Notes: generated by a model not told the origin, from the letters alone. Numbered from the stretch's first letter, positions 1 through 10,155 are shown. The stretch is DNA of 64,000 nucleotides from Paraspadella gotoi (GCA_051294375.1 CM119271.1:6573632-6637631), one strand, 5' to 3'. A program made the numbers and translations.

Positions 1-1087
1 TTCGCCTGATCCAAAGGGCAACGAGCGGAAGGATCTTCGCGACGGAGTAGTTGACCACCCATTCCATCTTGGCGCCGGCAAAAATTATAAAACGATGAGC
101 GTCGGGACAGGGCCACGGTCGGGTCGAAAGGGATTCGCCGAAAGAATCGAAGAATCGTCGACGCGGAAAGTCGACTTGAAGGAATTCGTCGACGACGCGC
201 ATGTCGGGGAATCCTTCGACCGACGAGACTTTCTTCGCCAATTGAGTCTCGAGGCGAAGCGTCTCTTCGGACAGCGCGTTCCAGGCGGCGCCACACGCGC
301 ATCCCGAGTCGCATTTGGGTAGATAATCGTCGGAAACGCAAGGAGTTCGAGTTTTCCACGTCTTGAGGCGAAGAAAGACGCCGTGGGGAGGGAAGGCGGA
401 GAGGACTTTAAGCGACGAAGCTCTCCCGATGCCTTTGACTCCCGAAGGGAAAAAATCGCAGCCGAGGAAAAGACCCAGCGCGATGAGCTTTTCCTGGTTG
501 AGCCCGAGAGAATCTCGGATAAAGTCTCGATCGTAAACGTCGATCTCAAGATCCTTCTTGGCGTCGCAGCCGAAGTTTTTGATGACCCTTTTGGCGCCGT
601 AAAGAAACGCGTCGCCGTCCTCGGTGATGACGCCGTCGACGACGCCGATCTGATTGAGCGCCGCGCAGGCTGCCTCCGCTTCGCCAGGGCTTTGTATCCA
701 TGGCACTCCGAGAGCGTCTAGCAAGTCGCAGCATTCCTTGAGGACAGATCGAAAACGAGACCGGCCGGTCACTTTTTTCTTGTTCTTGCCGGAATCCGGT
801 CCTGAGCCGAAACGAGCCTCGTTGCGTCGACGCATTGTCTGCTCTTTGAGGACGGGAGCTTCGCCCTCCACGCAAAAAATTAACTGGACATTATGCTCCA
901 GAAGTTTGAGAACGCGAAAAAAAATGTTTCGTAGATGCGGCCTTATAACGACTCCATGCATTTGGGTATTCTGCACTTCCACCACCCAGATTGCCAAATC
1001 TACTGCGAGACGCTGACCCGCTAACTGGGAGACGGGAACTTGGCGCGCGCCGGGCCGAAGGATGCTCCAAAGGCCTTTGACGCCCAT
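1..1087 (-). CDS. GEN1: GEN1 Holliday junction resolvase, N-terminal part
   Basis: XPG/Rad2-family nuclease that cuts four-way DNA junctions symmetrically. The frame is open from ATG at 1087 to the window edge (362 codons, no intron), so the C-terminal region, where the chromodomain would lie, is outside. The N-terminus MGVKGLWSIL and the XPG-N motif with D30 fit the family. Acidic catalytic residues are visible in VEGEAP, PGEAEAAC, EDGDAFLYG and GCDFFPSG, followed by the helix-two-turn-helix GVKGIG. A late segment beginning MEW aligns with the segment after the GEN1 nuclease core, which favours GEN1 over FEN1, EXO1 or XPG. The start lies 31 nt after a strong pyrimidine-AG site. Identification is from remembered family sequence. 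Confidence 0.9.
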   Translation of the reverse strand, partial: MGVKGLWSILRPGARQVPVSQLAGQRLAVDLAIWVVEVQNTQMHGVVIRPHLRNIFFRVLKLLEHNVQLIFCVEGEAPVLKEQTMRRRNEARFGSGPDSGKNKKKVTGRSRFRSVLKECCDLLDALGVPWIQSPGEAEAACAALNQIGVVDGVITEDGDAFLYGAKRVIKNFGCDAKKDLEIDVYDRDFIRDSLGLNQEKLIALGLFLGCDFFPSGVKGIGRASSLKVLSAFPPHGVFLRLKTWKTRTPCVSDDYLPKCDSGCACGAAWNALSEETLRLETQLAKKVSSVEGFPDMRVVDEFLQVDFPRRRFFDSFGESLSTRPWPCPDAHRFIIFAGAKMEWVVNYSVAKILPLVALWIRR

Positions 1088-1111
1088 TATAAAAACAAAG
1101 AGTCATACGGC

Positions 1112-1135
1112 TTTATTTCTAAAGTATAAAAAAAA
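1112..1135 (-). promoter_or_regulatory. Acceptor-like site before GEN1, with AATAAA inside the leader
   Basis: On the minus strand a T-rich tract ends in ACTTTAG (AG at 1120-1119), 31 nt before the GEN1 ATG. AATAAA at 1117-1112 follows almost at once and is also a plausible poly(A) signal for TTC1, whose stop is 117 nt upstream. Seen in sequence; the trans-splicing role is inference. Confidence 0.5.
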
Positions 1136-1233
1136 ACATACCATCGTATTACTACAACTAAAAAACTGCTTGATCGGAGAAGGAATAAATAATATTCGCA
1201 ACAAGATAACAATGATCATCGGATCGATAAAAA

Positions 1234-2604
1234 TCATTTTTTGAAGTTTATAGTATATCCGCCAGAGTTAGGGTCCTGTTGCAGCTGGAAATTTTCCGTA
1301 GACAACCCAAAAGGCTTTAAAACCATATTCCCCAGATCCTTGAGTTTTCCCATCATCTCCGCCTTTAGTTTTTCGTTCTTTTCATTGATTTCCCCGGGCA
1401 GTCTTCGACACGCCTCCACGGCCTCGCGTTGCCGCGGATCCTGCTCCAACACTTTTTGGTAGTCCTCCAAAGCCGACTCTAAATTCTCCAGCTTTTCGTA
1501 AATCTGGGCCCGCCTCAATCGAGCTTTGGTGTACTTGGGGTTGAGCTCGAGCGCCTTGCTGCAGTCGGCAGCGGCCCGTTTTCGCTCCTTCTCTGAATCG
1601 AATTTGAGGCGCACGGCGGCTCGGTTGGCGTAGAGTACGGACCGATCGTCGTCGTACATGAGCGGACAAAGGCGCAGGCCGGCGTCGTACTCGGCCAGGG
1701 CGGAGGCCCACTCGAAGACCTTGAAGTGGTCGTTGCCGCGAGATTTGTGTTGCCTCGCGAAGCGACGGTTTTCCTCTTTCTGCTCCACGGAAAGTCCTTT
1801 CTCCAATTCCGCCAATCTCTCCTCGTCGATGAAAGACGGGTCCGAACGATCCATTTTGTCTTCGTCGTCGGCATCGCCGGCATCGTCAGCGTCGGCAGCA
1901 GCAGCAGCAGTAGCAAAATTGCCGGCGTCTTCTTCGACCTCACGTTTTCTTCCATCTTCTTCGTCCCTGAATCTAGAAAACTCATTCCACGAGGCGCCGT
2001 CGCCATCGTCGTCGTCGTCAGGTATAGGGCGATAAAATCTATCGACTCGCTGCGTCCTTCGCTTCGAATCGCCGGCACCCGGTGCATCCTCGCCAACGGT
2101 GTCGAAATGATTCGGTCGGGGATTCTTTTCCGTGTCCAGATCCTTTTCCGAAACGGAGCTGATGGACTCTTTGTGTCTGACTCTAGAGTAGGTAGTTTTA
2201 TTATCACAGTCATCATCCTCGAAGGTGAATTCGTCGTTGAGCGACAGAGCAGCGTCGTCTTCAACTTCATCGTTTCTATCATCTTCGAGCGCGGCAACTG
2301 AATCCGCAACGTCGCACGGAACGACGCCGTGACCGGGGCGTGGGCGGTCGCGGGACAAAGGAACCTCATCTCGGATAACGTCGTTCGTCGGCGGATGCGC
2401 GACGCGATCGAGGACCACGCGACCGCGATCTGAAGTGAAATCGTCCTCCATCATTCGCCTCAATCGATCGATATCCTCGTCGTTGAGATCGTCGTCGTCA
2501 TCGCCGCTCGACGCCGTCAAGAAAGCCTCCTCATCATCCTCTTCCGCAACTAATTCCTCGTCGGCGTCTCCCTTATTCATGTCGTTTCTATCTCTCTTCG
2601 ACAT
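1234..2604 (-). CDS. TTC1: TTC1, tetratricopeptide repeat protein 1
   Basis: Single-exon gene of 456 residues. The first roughly 270 residues are very acidic and low-complexity. Three TPR motifs follow at about residues 283-393 (NRAAVRLKF, ALEDYQKVLEQDP). The C-terminus, with LKDLGNMVLKPFGLSTENFQ and ending GGYTINFKK, is the hallmark of TTC1. TTC1 proteins are TPR adaptors reported to bind HSP90 and G-alpha/Ras family proteins; nothing here tests that. The human protein is about 290 residues, so the extra length is the acidic N-terminal extension, which contains poly-Asp and poly-Ala runs. The ATG at 2604 is the first in frame. Confidence 0.92.
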   Translation of the reverse strand: MSKRDRNDMNKGDADEELVAEEDDEEAFLTASSGDDDDDLNDEDIDRLRRMMEDDFTSDRGRVVLDRVAHPPTNDVIRDEVPLSRDRPRPGHGVVPCDVADSVAALEDDRNDEVEDDAALSLNDEFTFEDDDCDNKTTYSRVRHKESISSVSEKDLDTEKNPRPNHFDTVGEDAPGAGDSKRRTQRVDRFYRPIPDDDDDGDGASWNEFSRFRDEEDGRKREVEEDAGNFATAAAAADADDAGDADDEDKMDRSDPSFIDEERLAELEKGLSVEQKEENRRFARQHKSRGNDHFKVFEWASALAEYDAGLRLCPLMYDDDRSVLYANRAAVRLKFDSEKERKRAAADCSKALELNPKYTKARLRRAQIYEKLENLESALEDYQKVLEQDPRQREAVEACRRLPGEINEKNEKLKAEMMGKLKDLGNMVLKPFGLSTENFQLQQDPNSGGYTINFKK

Positions 2605-2785
2605 AGTTTTACCTCAACAGTCTCTCATTTCGCAACTTAGAGTAAAACAAATACGTATTTCGTCATCGGAAAAAAATGCAATTTTAATGAGAAATATTTT
2701 TAAATAGCAGCAGAAACATGATTTCATAACAAGTGTAAAAAAGGAGAATGGCATGGAATGCGTAAGAAGAAAAAATCCAGTCTTT

Positions 2786-3430
2786 TTATGACGTTTTTTC
2801 GTGGGCATCCACGAATGTCCGAATCCCCACGACTCCAGTTTGGACTTCTCTCGCCACCCCATCCCTGTTCTTTAGAGCCATGGTTAAAGCCCTTATAGTT
2901 CGCTTGTAAGGTCCGTTTAACAGTCGCTTGTTTCGGCCGAAGACTTCGCGCTCGATGGCCTCAGGGATATTATGCGTCTCTTCCAACCCCAGTGGCGCCG
3001 CGAGCATCCGCCTGGCGTTCCGACGCGTTCCTTCGGTCTTCTCGTCGCTACGCACTTCGATCATTGGCCGGGAGAGTTTGTTCTTGAAGTAAAGCTTCCA
3101 CTCGGCGCGAATCTCCTTGGCCAACCGCGCTACTTCAGGATCACCGTGTCGACGAAGGGCGTTGAGAGTCACGCCCACTTTAGTGCGGAGAAGGACCTCG
3201 CGCGAGGGGATCTTGCGACGGAGTTTGTTGAGGGCATCGAGGAGGTCGTCGGGCGTTTGCGTCTCGCATTCGAGGAGCGACTTGAGGCGCTCGATCTCTT
3301 CCACGACGACGACGCCGCGGAGATCCTCTATCGTCGCTTGACGAAGACGCGAACTTCCCAACGATGACGTAGGGCGCGAATGTGCAGAAGTAGAGCGAAC
3401 TACAAAACGGTCCATTGAGGATTGAGCCAT
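2786..3430 (-). CDS. TCEANC2: TCEANC2, TFIIS N-terminal domain protein
   Basis: Single-exon gene of 214 residues. It has the TFIIS N-terminal (LW) helical domain, visible in TIEDLRGVVVVEEIERLK, PSREVLLRTKVGVTLNALRR and EIRAEWK. A partial TFIIS central domain with NGPYKRTIRALTMALKNR follows. The zinc ribbon of true TFIIS is absent, as is normal for TCEANC2. The human protein is 208 residues. The frame opens upstream to 3472, but that codon is TTG; the ATG at 3430 (MAQSSMDRF) is the first methionine codon and gives the expected length. Function in the family is poorly known; a role with elongating RNA polymerase II is inferred from the domain. Confidence 0.9.
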   Translation of the reverse strand: MAQSSMDRFVVRSTSAHSRPTSSLGSSRLRQATIEDLRGVVVVEEIERLKSLLECETQTPDDLLDALNKLRRKIPSREVLLRTKVGVTLNALRRHGDPEVARLAKEIRAEWKLYFKNKLSRPMIEVRSDEKTEGTRRNARRMLAAPLGLEETHNIPEAIEREVFGRNKRLLNGPYKRTIRALTMALKNRDGVAREVQTGVVGIRTFVDAHEKTS

Positions 3431-4096
3431 TTGGGTGAAATGCAACGAAAACAAGCGAGCAACCTTTTTCAAACCGAATCACTTTTTTGTATGAGTTCTC
3501 TATTAACTCATGATTCAAATTTATTAGAAATGATTGTAAAATTGTGAAATAAAAACACAAAAAAATTAACTCGATTTAATTTGTAATTGTAAAAAATGCA
3601 TGACTAGAATTATCAGAAATTGTAGTAACGCTGAATTTGAAACCAGCCGCAAGGATTTGAACACTAACGCACTTTTATATGAATTTCATTTGTTTTTGTT
3701 TTGACTTGCCAATTAGTGGATAAAAATGGCTAAGAAATCTATACTTACATAATACAACTCTAACAGAGGGATATCTCTGACTTCGTCTGACTGAGAACAG
3801 TTTTAAACATGCTTTTATTTCCTGATGTTAATTTAAATATTTGATGATTCTTTTAGGAATATAAAAACGCATTTTCTTTTACCTCGTACGAAGGACGAAG
3901 GACGAAGGATTGGGGACAATACACAATAACCAGAAATTTGAAAATTATCTCCCTTCATCCTCTCATTATTCCGACAATCTTGCTCTGCAGTATGAAACAT
4001 ACCATGTGATTAAAGAAGAAAAACGCAATGCCCAGTAATTTATTAAGTTTCGGTGGTAAAATTTTATTTTTGTCTTTAAACTGCGAAGTTTTTGCT
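3431..4096. other. AT-rich gap between TCEANC2 and the first DHRS1 gene
   Basis: No coding signal on either strand. It would hold the TCEANC2 promoter or leader and the DHRS1 3' region. The only structure noticed is a short tandem run of the 7-mer ACGAAGG, three copies near 3888-3908. Confidence 0.6.
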
Positions 4097-5089
4097 TTAA
4101 AACTTATTAGACAACAAGTGCAAAATCCAGCGAGGTAATTGAATCCATGAAGGAACAAAGTCCGCTGCAGCAGCATAAACTCCACCAAGTGACAAAAGCC
4201 CCGTCTTGAGAGAGCGCATGTTGAGAGGGCGTAAGCCGTTGTCGTCCTTCAAGTCATATTCAGAGGCCAAATCTGCTGTCATCAAGATCTTTCCCGTTTT
4301 CACCATCACTTTCGGATCTGCAGCTAAAGCAGCTATGCACTTTCCCGGAAATTCGGGGCTTTCCCCTTTTTCAAACAGCTTTGCCATTCGATCAGCAGGA
4401 ATGTCGCCAAACCCTGGATCAGACATTTGACTAGTTCGATGCATAATCTCCTCAGTCTTGACAGGGCCTGGCCATAAGGAGATGCAAGCCACTCCATGTT
4501 TTTTTAACTCAACGGCGCAGTCTGCCATCATGCGATCTGTAGCAGCCTTGCCGACGCCATAGGGAACGTTAAATAAGTATTTCAATCCCCCCGCCGAGGA
4601 TACATTAACAATGAGACCTGATTGCCGTGCAACCATACGCTTGGCCGCTTGCATGGCGCAAATGTACGAATTGCGTAGTCCCACATGATTGATTTCATCC
4701 CATGTTGACGATCGTTGCTCCCAGAAAGGCACACCCATTTGATCGGAAACAGCTGCTACTCCAGAGAAGGCATTGTTTACCAGAATATCAAGACGGCCAT
4801 CATTGTCAGCATCTATTTTTTCAAAGAGGTGCACAATGTCTTCATCTTTGCCATGATCACATTGGACTGCGACGCCACTCCCAACACCACCGCCACGTGC
4901 CTTCATCTCCTCAATGGTCTCTTCAAGGGAACCTCCAGCCCCGTCTGCCTTGGGTTTGACAGTTCTACCAGTGACATAAACAAGCGCACCAGCTTCACAA
5001 AGTTGCAAAGCAATGCCTTTTCCAATACCGCGGGATGCACCAGTCACTAAAGCAATGTAACCTCGCAATGGATACTTTGACGATGACAT
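4097..5089 (-). CDS. DHRS1: DHRS1-like short-chain dehydrogenase, copy A
   Basis: Intronless, 330 residues, classical SDR fold. The cofactor motif is TGASRGIGKGIA, the NNAFSG motif follows strand 4, and the catalytic Ser and Tyr-X3-Lys lie in NVSSAGG and YGVGK. Motifs such as SLWPGPVKTEE and the C-terminal extension after SEYDL match DHRS1, an ER-associated NADPH-dependent reductase of steroids and carbonyl compounds. It lies head-to-tail with copy B (5510-6502), of exactly the same length and about three-quarters identical by eye, so a tandem duplication. The hydrophobic C-terminus could contact membrane. A strong acceptor-like site lies 15 nt before the ATG. Confidence 0.9.
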   Translation of the reverse strand: MSSSKYPLRGYIALVTGASRGIGKGIALQLCEAGALVYVTGRTVKPKADGAGGSLEETIEEMKARGGGVGSGVAVQCDHGKDEDIVHLFEKIDADNDGRLDILVNNAFSGVAAVSDQMGVPFWEQRSSTWDEINHVGLRNSYICAMQAAKRMVARQSGLIVNVSSAGGLKYLFNVPYGVGKAATDRMMADCAVELKKHGVACISLWPGPVKTEEIMHRTSQMSDPGFGDIPADRMAKLFEKGESPEFPGKCIAALAADPKVMVKTGKILMTADLASEYDLKDDNGLRPLNMRSLKTGLLSLGGVYAAAADFVPSWIQLPRWILHLLSNKF

Positions 5090-5104
5090 CTTGCAGTAAT
5101 GCAG

Positions 5105-5121
5105 CTAAAACATAAAAAAGT
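5105..5121 (-). promoter_or_regulatory. Acceptor-like site before DHRS1 copy A
   Basis: Minus-strand ACTTTTTTATGTTTTAG ends 15 nt before the ATG at 5089. It fits a trans-splice acceptor or the end of a 5' UTR intron. Only the sequence is seen; use is inferred. Confidence 0.5.
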
Positions 5122-5509
5122 ATGTAAAATGAGTTTTGATAATTTAAAAAAAGTTTAAAAATAAGAGTAAATAAGTGTAATTACAATAAATTTGACCATA
5201 ACATGCATCATGTAAAAACAAATGTGATTTAGAGCATCCCAATTAACCCACGTTTTTTAACAGGAACATCAATATGGTAAATTGTCAAAAAAAGTGGTAA
5301 ATATTTTTTAATAGACACTCAACTGAAATAAGGAAGTGACTAAACAGTAAAAATGCCTCTGCAGTTTGATATTAGTATACTTTGATAACACGAGATAAAA
5401 CTTATTAAGAGCCTACTTATACAGTAAGCTAAAAAACCCAAAAATCCATAAAACCCAAAAACCAGTGGACCGTGCTTTTATAAAAATACAATGTTTTAGC
5501 CAAATGTGT
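5122..5509. other. Gap between the DHRS1 paralogues
   Basis: AT-rich, no coding signal. It contains the 3' region of copy B and the leader of copy A. Confidence 0.5.
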
Positions 5510-6502
5510 TTAAAATTTGTTAGAAAACAAGTGTATAACCCAACAAGGTAAATGGATCCAAGACGGAATATAATCCGAAACAATGGCGTAAATTCCGCCA
5601 AGTGACATTAGTCCAATTTTAACAGAACGCATATTATGGGGACGAAGGCCATTGTTGTCGCGCAAGTCATACTCTGAGGCCAAATCTGCTGTCATCAAAA
5701 TCCTTCCTGTCTTTGACATCACCTGAGGATCAGCAGCCAAAGCCACCACGCATTTTCCTGGAAACTCGGGGCTTTCGCCCTGTTCCAAAATCATTGCCAT
5801 TCTTTCAGTTGGAATCTCACCAAAACCTTTTTGGGACATCTGGCCCATACGGTGCTTAATCTCCTCGGTCTTCACGGCTCCAGGCCACAAGGAAATACAT
5901 GCCACACCACTACTTCTCAACTCAACAGCGCAGTCGGCCATCATGCGATCCATGGCAGCTTTGCCAACTCCATATGGGACGTTAAAAAGGTATTTTAATC
6001 CACCGGCAGACGAAATGTTAACAATAAGACCCGATTTGCGCTTCACCATAAGTTTGGCCGCCTGGACAGCGCAAATGTATGAATTTCGCAGCCCGACATT
6101 ATTGATCTCATCCCATGTTGATGCTCGTTGCTCCCAGAAGGGCACGCCCATTTGATCAGAAGTAGTTGGGATTCCGGAGAAGGCGTTGTTGACAAGAATG
6201 TCAAGACGACCATTTTCGGCGTCGATTCTTTGAAAGAGGGATAAAACATCCTCATCCTTGTTGTGATCGCACTGGACAGCAACACCGATCCCAACCCCAC
6301 CACTACGCGCCTCCATTTCCTGGACCGTTTCCTCAAGAGAGCCACCGATACTGTCAAGCTTGGGTTTAAGAGTTCTTCCCGTGACGTAGACGAGCGCACC
6401 AGCCTCACAAAGCTTCAAAGCGATACCTTTGCCGATACCGCGCGAGGCACCTGTCACTAAGGCAACACGACCACGTAATGGATACTTCGACGATGATGAC
6501 AT
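5510..6502 (-). CDS. DHRS1: DHRS1-like short-chain dehydrogenase, copy B
   Basis: Intronless, 330 residues, same layout as copy A: TGASRGIGKGIA, NNAFSGIP, the catalytic Ser in NISSAGG, and YGVGK. The frame runs upstream to 6682, but the ATG at 6502 (MSSSSKYPLRG) matches the start of copy A. A strong acceptor-like site also lies 16 nt before it, so the upstream 60 codons are taken as non-coding. Both copies keep all catalytic residues. Differences cluster in the variable loop after residue 40 and in the C-terminal quarter, so substrate range may have diverged. The family role is ER-linked carbonyl or steroid reduction. Confidence 0.9.
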   Translation of the reverse strand: MSSSSKYPLRGRVALVTGASRGIGKGIALKLCEAGALVYVTGRTLKPKLDSIGGSLEETVQEMEARSGGVGIGVAVQCDHNKDEDVLSLFQRIDAENGRLDILVNNAFSGIPTTSDQMGVPFWEQRASTWDEINNVGLRNSYICAVQAAKLMVKRKSGLIVNISSAGGLKYLFNVPYGVGKAAMDRMMADCAVELRSSGVACISLWPGAVKTEEIKHRMGQMSQKGFGEIPTERMAMILEQGESPEFPGKCVVALAADPQVMSKTGRILMTADLASEYDLRDNNGLRPHNMRSVKIGLMSLGGIYAIVSDYIPSWIHLPCWVIHLFSNKF

Positions 6503-6518
6503 CTCGCTGCGATGACGT

Positions 6519-6533
6519 CTGAAGAAATGAAAA
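6519..6533 (-). promoter_or_regulatory. Acceptor-like site before DHRS1 copy B
   Basis: Minus-strand TTTTCATTTCTTCAG ends 16 nt before the ATG at 6502. It helps choose this start over upstream methionines. The trans-splicing role is inferred. Confidence 0.55.
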
Positions 6534-6907
6534 TGCCTTTTCGTGTGAGATGACATATTTAATTCGAGAAACAATAATTCTTTAAATGGGGTACAGTTAA
6601 TACATTTTACAAAAAATATTGGGAACTGAAGAATGATACAACACGCATTAGACAAGAAAATAATGCGAAAAGAGAGAAACACTCAAGCGAATCACAAGGA
6701 CATCTAAGAGATACTTGAAAGGATACAATCGTAACACTTTTTGAGTTTTTTTATTTTAATGTCTTTTTCTGAAGCAAGGGAAGGGTGGTTACTTTATTAT
6801 TATTATTATCGTAATAATGATATTTTTCGTTGGGAGTGTTAGGAGAGTTATGAAAACTTCAATTCGCGTTGAGGAACTTCGTTGGATGGAATTTTTCATT
6901 TGACGCA
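6534..6907. other. Gap downstream of SRSF1
   Basis: AT-rich with a short (TTA)n run near 6798-6815. No gene seen. Confidence 0.5.
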
Positions 6908-7933
6908 TCAGCGCGAGCGAGAGCGCGATCGTCGCGCTGGAGAGTAGGACGGGGAGCCGCGTCTGTTACCGCTTCCACGCGGCGAGCGGCTACGCGAGCG
7001 AGAATAGCTTCTGCGCCCTTTCCCGTCTTCGAACCTGAACGAAAAAGTGCAAAAGGAATTTAAAAAAATCGGAGAAATATCGGTCTTCCGAGTCTAATGC
7101 CAAAAATACTCACTTGGGATCCATCTTGACCCGGATGTAAGCGACCTCCGCCTCGTGGGACCGGAACTTGGAATCATCGAGCTTCCTGGCCGCGTAAGTC
7201 ATGTCCTCATAGCGCATGAATTCGACGACGCCGGTCCCATCTTTGTAGACGTCGGTGTAGCAAACATCCCCGGCCTCGCGCATGTGATCCTTCAGATCTT
7301 GCCAGCTGCCTAGATGCCGGGAAAAGGTTTAAAAAAATTACAAAAATACGAAACTGAAACATGTGGTAGGTGTAGGTCGTTTCCCCTTTTCCCTTCGGAT
7401 TTCCTTCTCTTTAATTCAAAAGCATATACGTAGACTACAGAAATAAATTAACCTGAGGGAGGCAGACCAGAAACGAGGCAACGGTAATCCGAACGACGGG
7501 GATTTCCAACACGATCCCGTCCGCCACTGCTCCCGCCGCCGCCGCCGCCGCCTCCGCGACTGTAGCTGAAGCTGCGAGGACCACCACCACCACGGCCGCG
7601 GCCTCTGGAGGTCGAATCTCGAGGATATTCCACACGCAGTCTGTAGCCATCTAGAAACCAGGAGGGAAACCAGATTCAACGCTCAGTTGTATAAAGAATA
7701 TTTCGACGCGAGGCTCACATCTCACCGTAATCGTAGCCTTCTCGGGCGTAAACGGCGTCTTCGGCGTCCCTCGGGTCCTCAAACTCGACGAAAGCGAAGG
7801 GCGGGCCACGTTGGTTCTTCAGGTCGATCATGGTGATCTTTCCGTACCTGTAGAAGAGGTCCTCGATGTCCTTGTTGCGAATATCGGGCGGCAGATTCCC
7901 AACGTAAATGCGGCATTCTCCTCGAGACGACAT
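6908..7933 (-). CDS. SRSF1: SRSF1 (SF2/ASF) splicing factor
   Basis: Four exons: 7726-7933, 7453-7650, 7114-7309, 6908-7034; 242 residues, all junctions in phase with GT-AG. RRM1 starts at [13 protein letters not shown], followed by a Gly/Arg-rich hinge and a pseudo-RRM2 with the diagnostic SWQDLKD heptapeptide. A short RS domain follows, ending [12 protein letters not shown]1 binds exonic enhancers and recruits U1 and U2AF in constitutive and alternative splicing; SR-protein kinases act on the RS repeats. The human protein is 248 residues. The hinge carries a long Gly run encoded by a GGC-rich tract. A long pyrimidine tract with AG lies 48 nt before the ATG. Confidence 0.95.
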
Positions 7934-7981
7934 TGTCGGTGGTCACGTAACGAGATGAGTCGTTGAACAAACGAGGAACTT

Positions 7982-8012
7982 CTACAAAAAGGCAGAGAGA
8001 GAGAGAGAAGGG
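7982..8012 (-). promoter_or_regulatory. Acceptor-like site before SRSF1
   Basis: Minus strand shows a (CT)n-rich tract followed by CCTTTTTGTAG, 48 nt before the ATG at 7933. The polypyrimidine tract is among the best in the window. Role inferred. Confidence 0.5.
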
Positions 8013-10155
8013 AAAATGAGCGTTTGAGCTAAAGTCGTTGATTCAATTACTTTATTTACTTCATGGTGTTTACTGTTTAAATTCTTATAGAGCCTACGAA
8101 TCTTTTTCGATGCGATGGAAATTACTGTTCATCGAAAACGATTAACAAACGCCATCCTTTCTACCTCAATTCCGGTTATACTTTTTAAAATGGTCCGCTC
8201 CGAATTAAATCCGCGGCTATCCTATCCTTTGCCAGCGACGCTACCGCCGGCGAATCCTACATCCTCTCCATGGGAGGTTGGAGACTGGATAGTTGTCCTC
8301 CGAGAGGCTCCTCCGAGAATCCTTTTTTCCCTTTTTTAAATTAAACTAGACGGTAGACCGGACCGACCACCGAAAATTTTTTTTTCCGGCTCGGTGAAAA
8401 GACCCAAGTTCCCACGCCTTTTCCAAGGAACAAAAATTGGCAAAAGCCGTCTATCCCAAAGGAAAGGTTTTCGATGGAGATCCAGACGGAGTGTTCCATT
8501 TCCCCCCCACCCGGAAGAAAATCCGGGGACGAAATCCGAGAAAATCCTAAATTCTTCGGTGGGGGATGCTAAGAATGAGAAAATCCTCCACTCCACCTTT
8601 GAGAATCCCATTTCATCAGACGGTTTAAAATCCTCCGCGATCCAGCGGCGAAAGTTTGTTAATTTTTTTTTTATTTTCGGGCGCCCTCAGAATTTATCCC
8701 TCGTCCCTCCGCCGCCGAGATGCAATTCTCTTTTCTCCCACGGCGGCGGTGTCCTTCTCAAAAAATACGAGGTCCTACAACGATACAACGAACGGAACGA
8801 AGCGAATTCCGGGATAAAGGCGATTCCATTCCTGTCTCCGTGAGGGCAAAATCCGCGTGAAAGAGTAAAGGATATTCTCAAGCCTTTTCCGATGGCCGCG
8901 AGCACCTTAGGTATTTCTCGGTAGGTAATGGTTGAAAAAAACTCCAAGAAAAAAAAATTGATTCAAAAGAAATAAAAGGGATAATGATTTGCGGTCCTCG
9001 AGCGGTTTTCCTAGGTTTTCACGGTTTTTTATTCGCGAAATGGGAGCGGGGGAAAAATTAATCCATCCGGATATCCTATTTTTGGGCTCCCTCCTTATCC
9101 AAGATTTGGGCCTTTGTAGAAGGCCGCAGTTGGATGCCTGGAGTATGGGATGCGAGAGGAAAAAGTTAAACGATTTACGTAACATACTAATTGATTTTTA
9201 TAACCTCTCGATCTTATGTTTCGTTAAAGCTTTTATAACGATCGAAATAATGAATCAAGAATCAAAATTTATGCAAAATGATCGGTACCCTATTATTTCA
9301 GACAAAGGCCGATGAATAATGATGATGGCTCAACTCATGTAATATATCATAACTTTCGAAAACCCAAAACTAGGGTACAAGCGTGGTAAAATTAACAGCT
9401 TGAAATTATCAATATTTCTGATTCTTTGACTCGAGATTTAAAATACATGTATATGGAATTGCCTACAAAACCCAAGGAACACTCTGAATTAGATTAGCTA
9501 CTAGCGCACTAAATTTCATTATTAAATATTAAAAGATGCCAACGAAGATATTTTAAATAACAAATAATTTATTATTATTTATCGGATTAACGTTTAAGTA
9601 GTGAAATCGGCCAATTTATTTGTAAATACTAGTATATTATAAATTTATATTATGTCTAGCAAAATTCTATTATAAATTATTTGGTTAGAATATAATATAT
9701 AAAAAATATATTGAATAAGAAACTAAGCTTACGCTTTAGAAAAAACTGACCAAAATGCGAGGATAAAAGTTTCTAACCAGGAATTTGAAAAATATAAAGA
9801 AAATGTGTTTACAATACGTTACTTGGCTTACGAAGATACGTTGACGTTCGCCGACAAGTTTAAGTCCAAAGCGAGAAGGAAATAATCTGAAAAATATAAC
9901 GTTATTTGTGGCGGACGGCTAAAAGACAATAATAATAAAGAGGAAAAGCAAACAGTACATTTCCGTCGAATGGAAACATCGGGATTGGGTAACGTGCAGC
10001 GAAAATGAAAAAAAAAAAAATAACTGCTTCTGCGTGCGTTTGGTTTAGTACTTGTAATACTAATACTATCTTTCGCACAAAAAAAAATGTTAAATAAATA
10101 AATAGTTTGAAACAGAGTAAAACGTAAAAATGTCAGCGAATTCCGGGCCTTTTTT
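8013..10155. other. Large gene-free gap with a compositional island
   Basis: The left part, about 8105-9180, is GC-richer than neighbouring spacers. It is full of the word ATCC, often as AAATCC, mixed with homopolymer runs. It has short open frames on both strands, the longest 149 codons at 8394-8843 on plus, none with recognisable content. The right part, 9200-10130, is ordinary AT-rich spacer. No RNA gene recognised. See findings. Confidence 0.5.

Noticed and set aside
2786-3472. Longer TCEANC2 from 3472
   Set aside because: The first codon is TTG, not ATG; the ATG at 3430 gives the usual length.
3635-3655. Possible tRNA B-box in GGATTTGAACAC
   Set aside because: No matching A-box, stems or acceptor arm nearby.
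8394-8843. 149-codon plus-strand open frame as a gene
   Set aside because: No recognisable domain, biased words, equal-sized open frames on the opposite strand; treated as part of the odd island.
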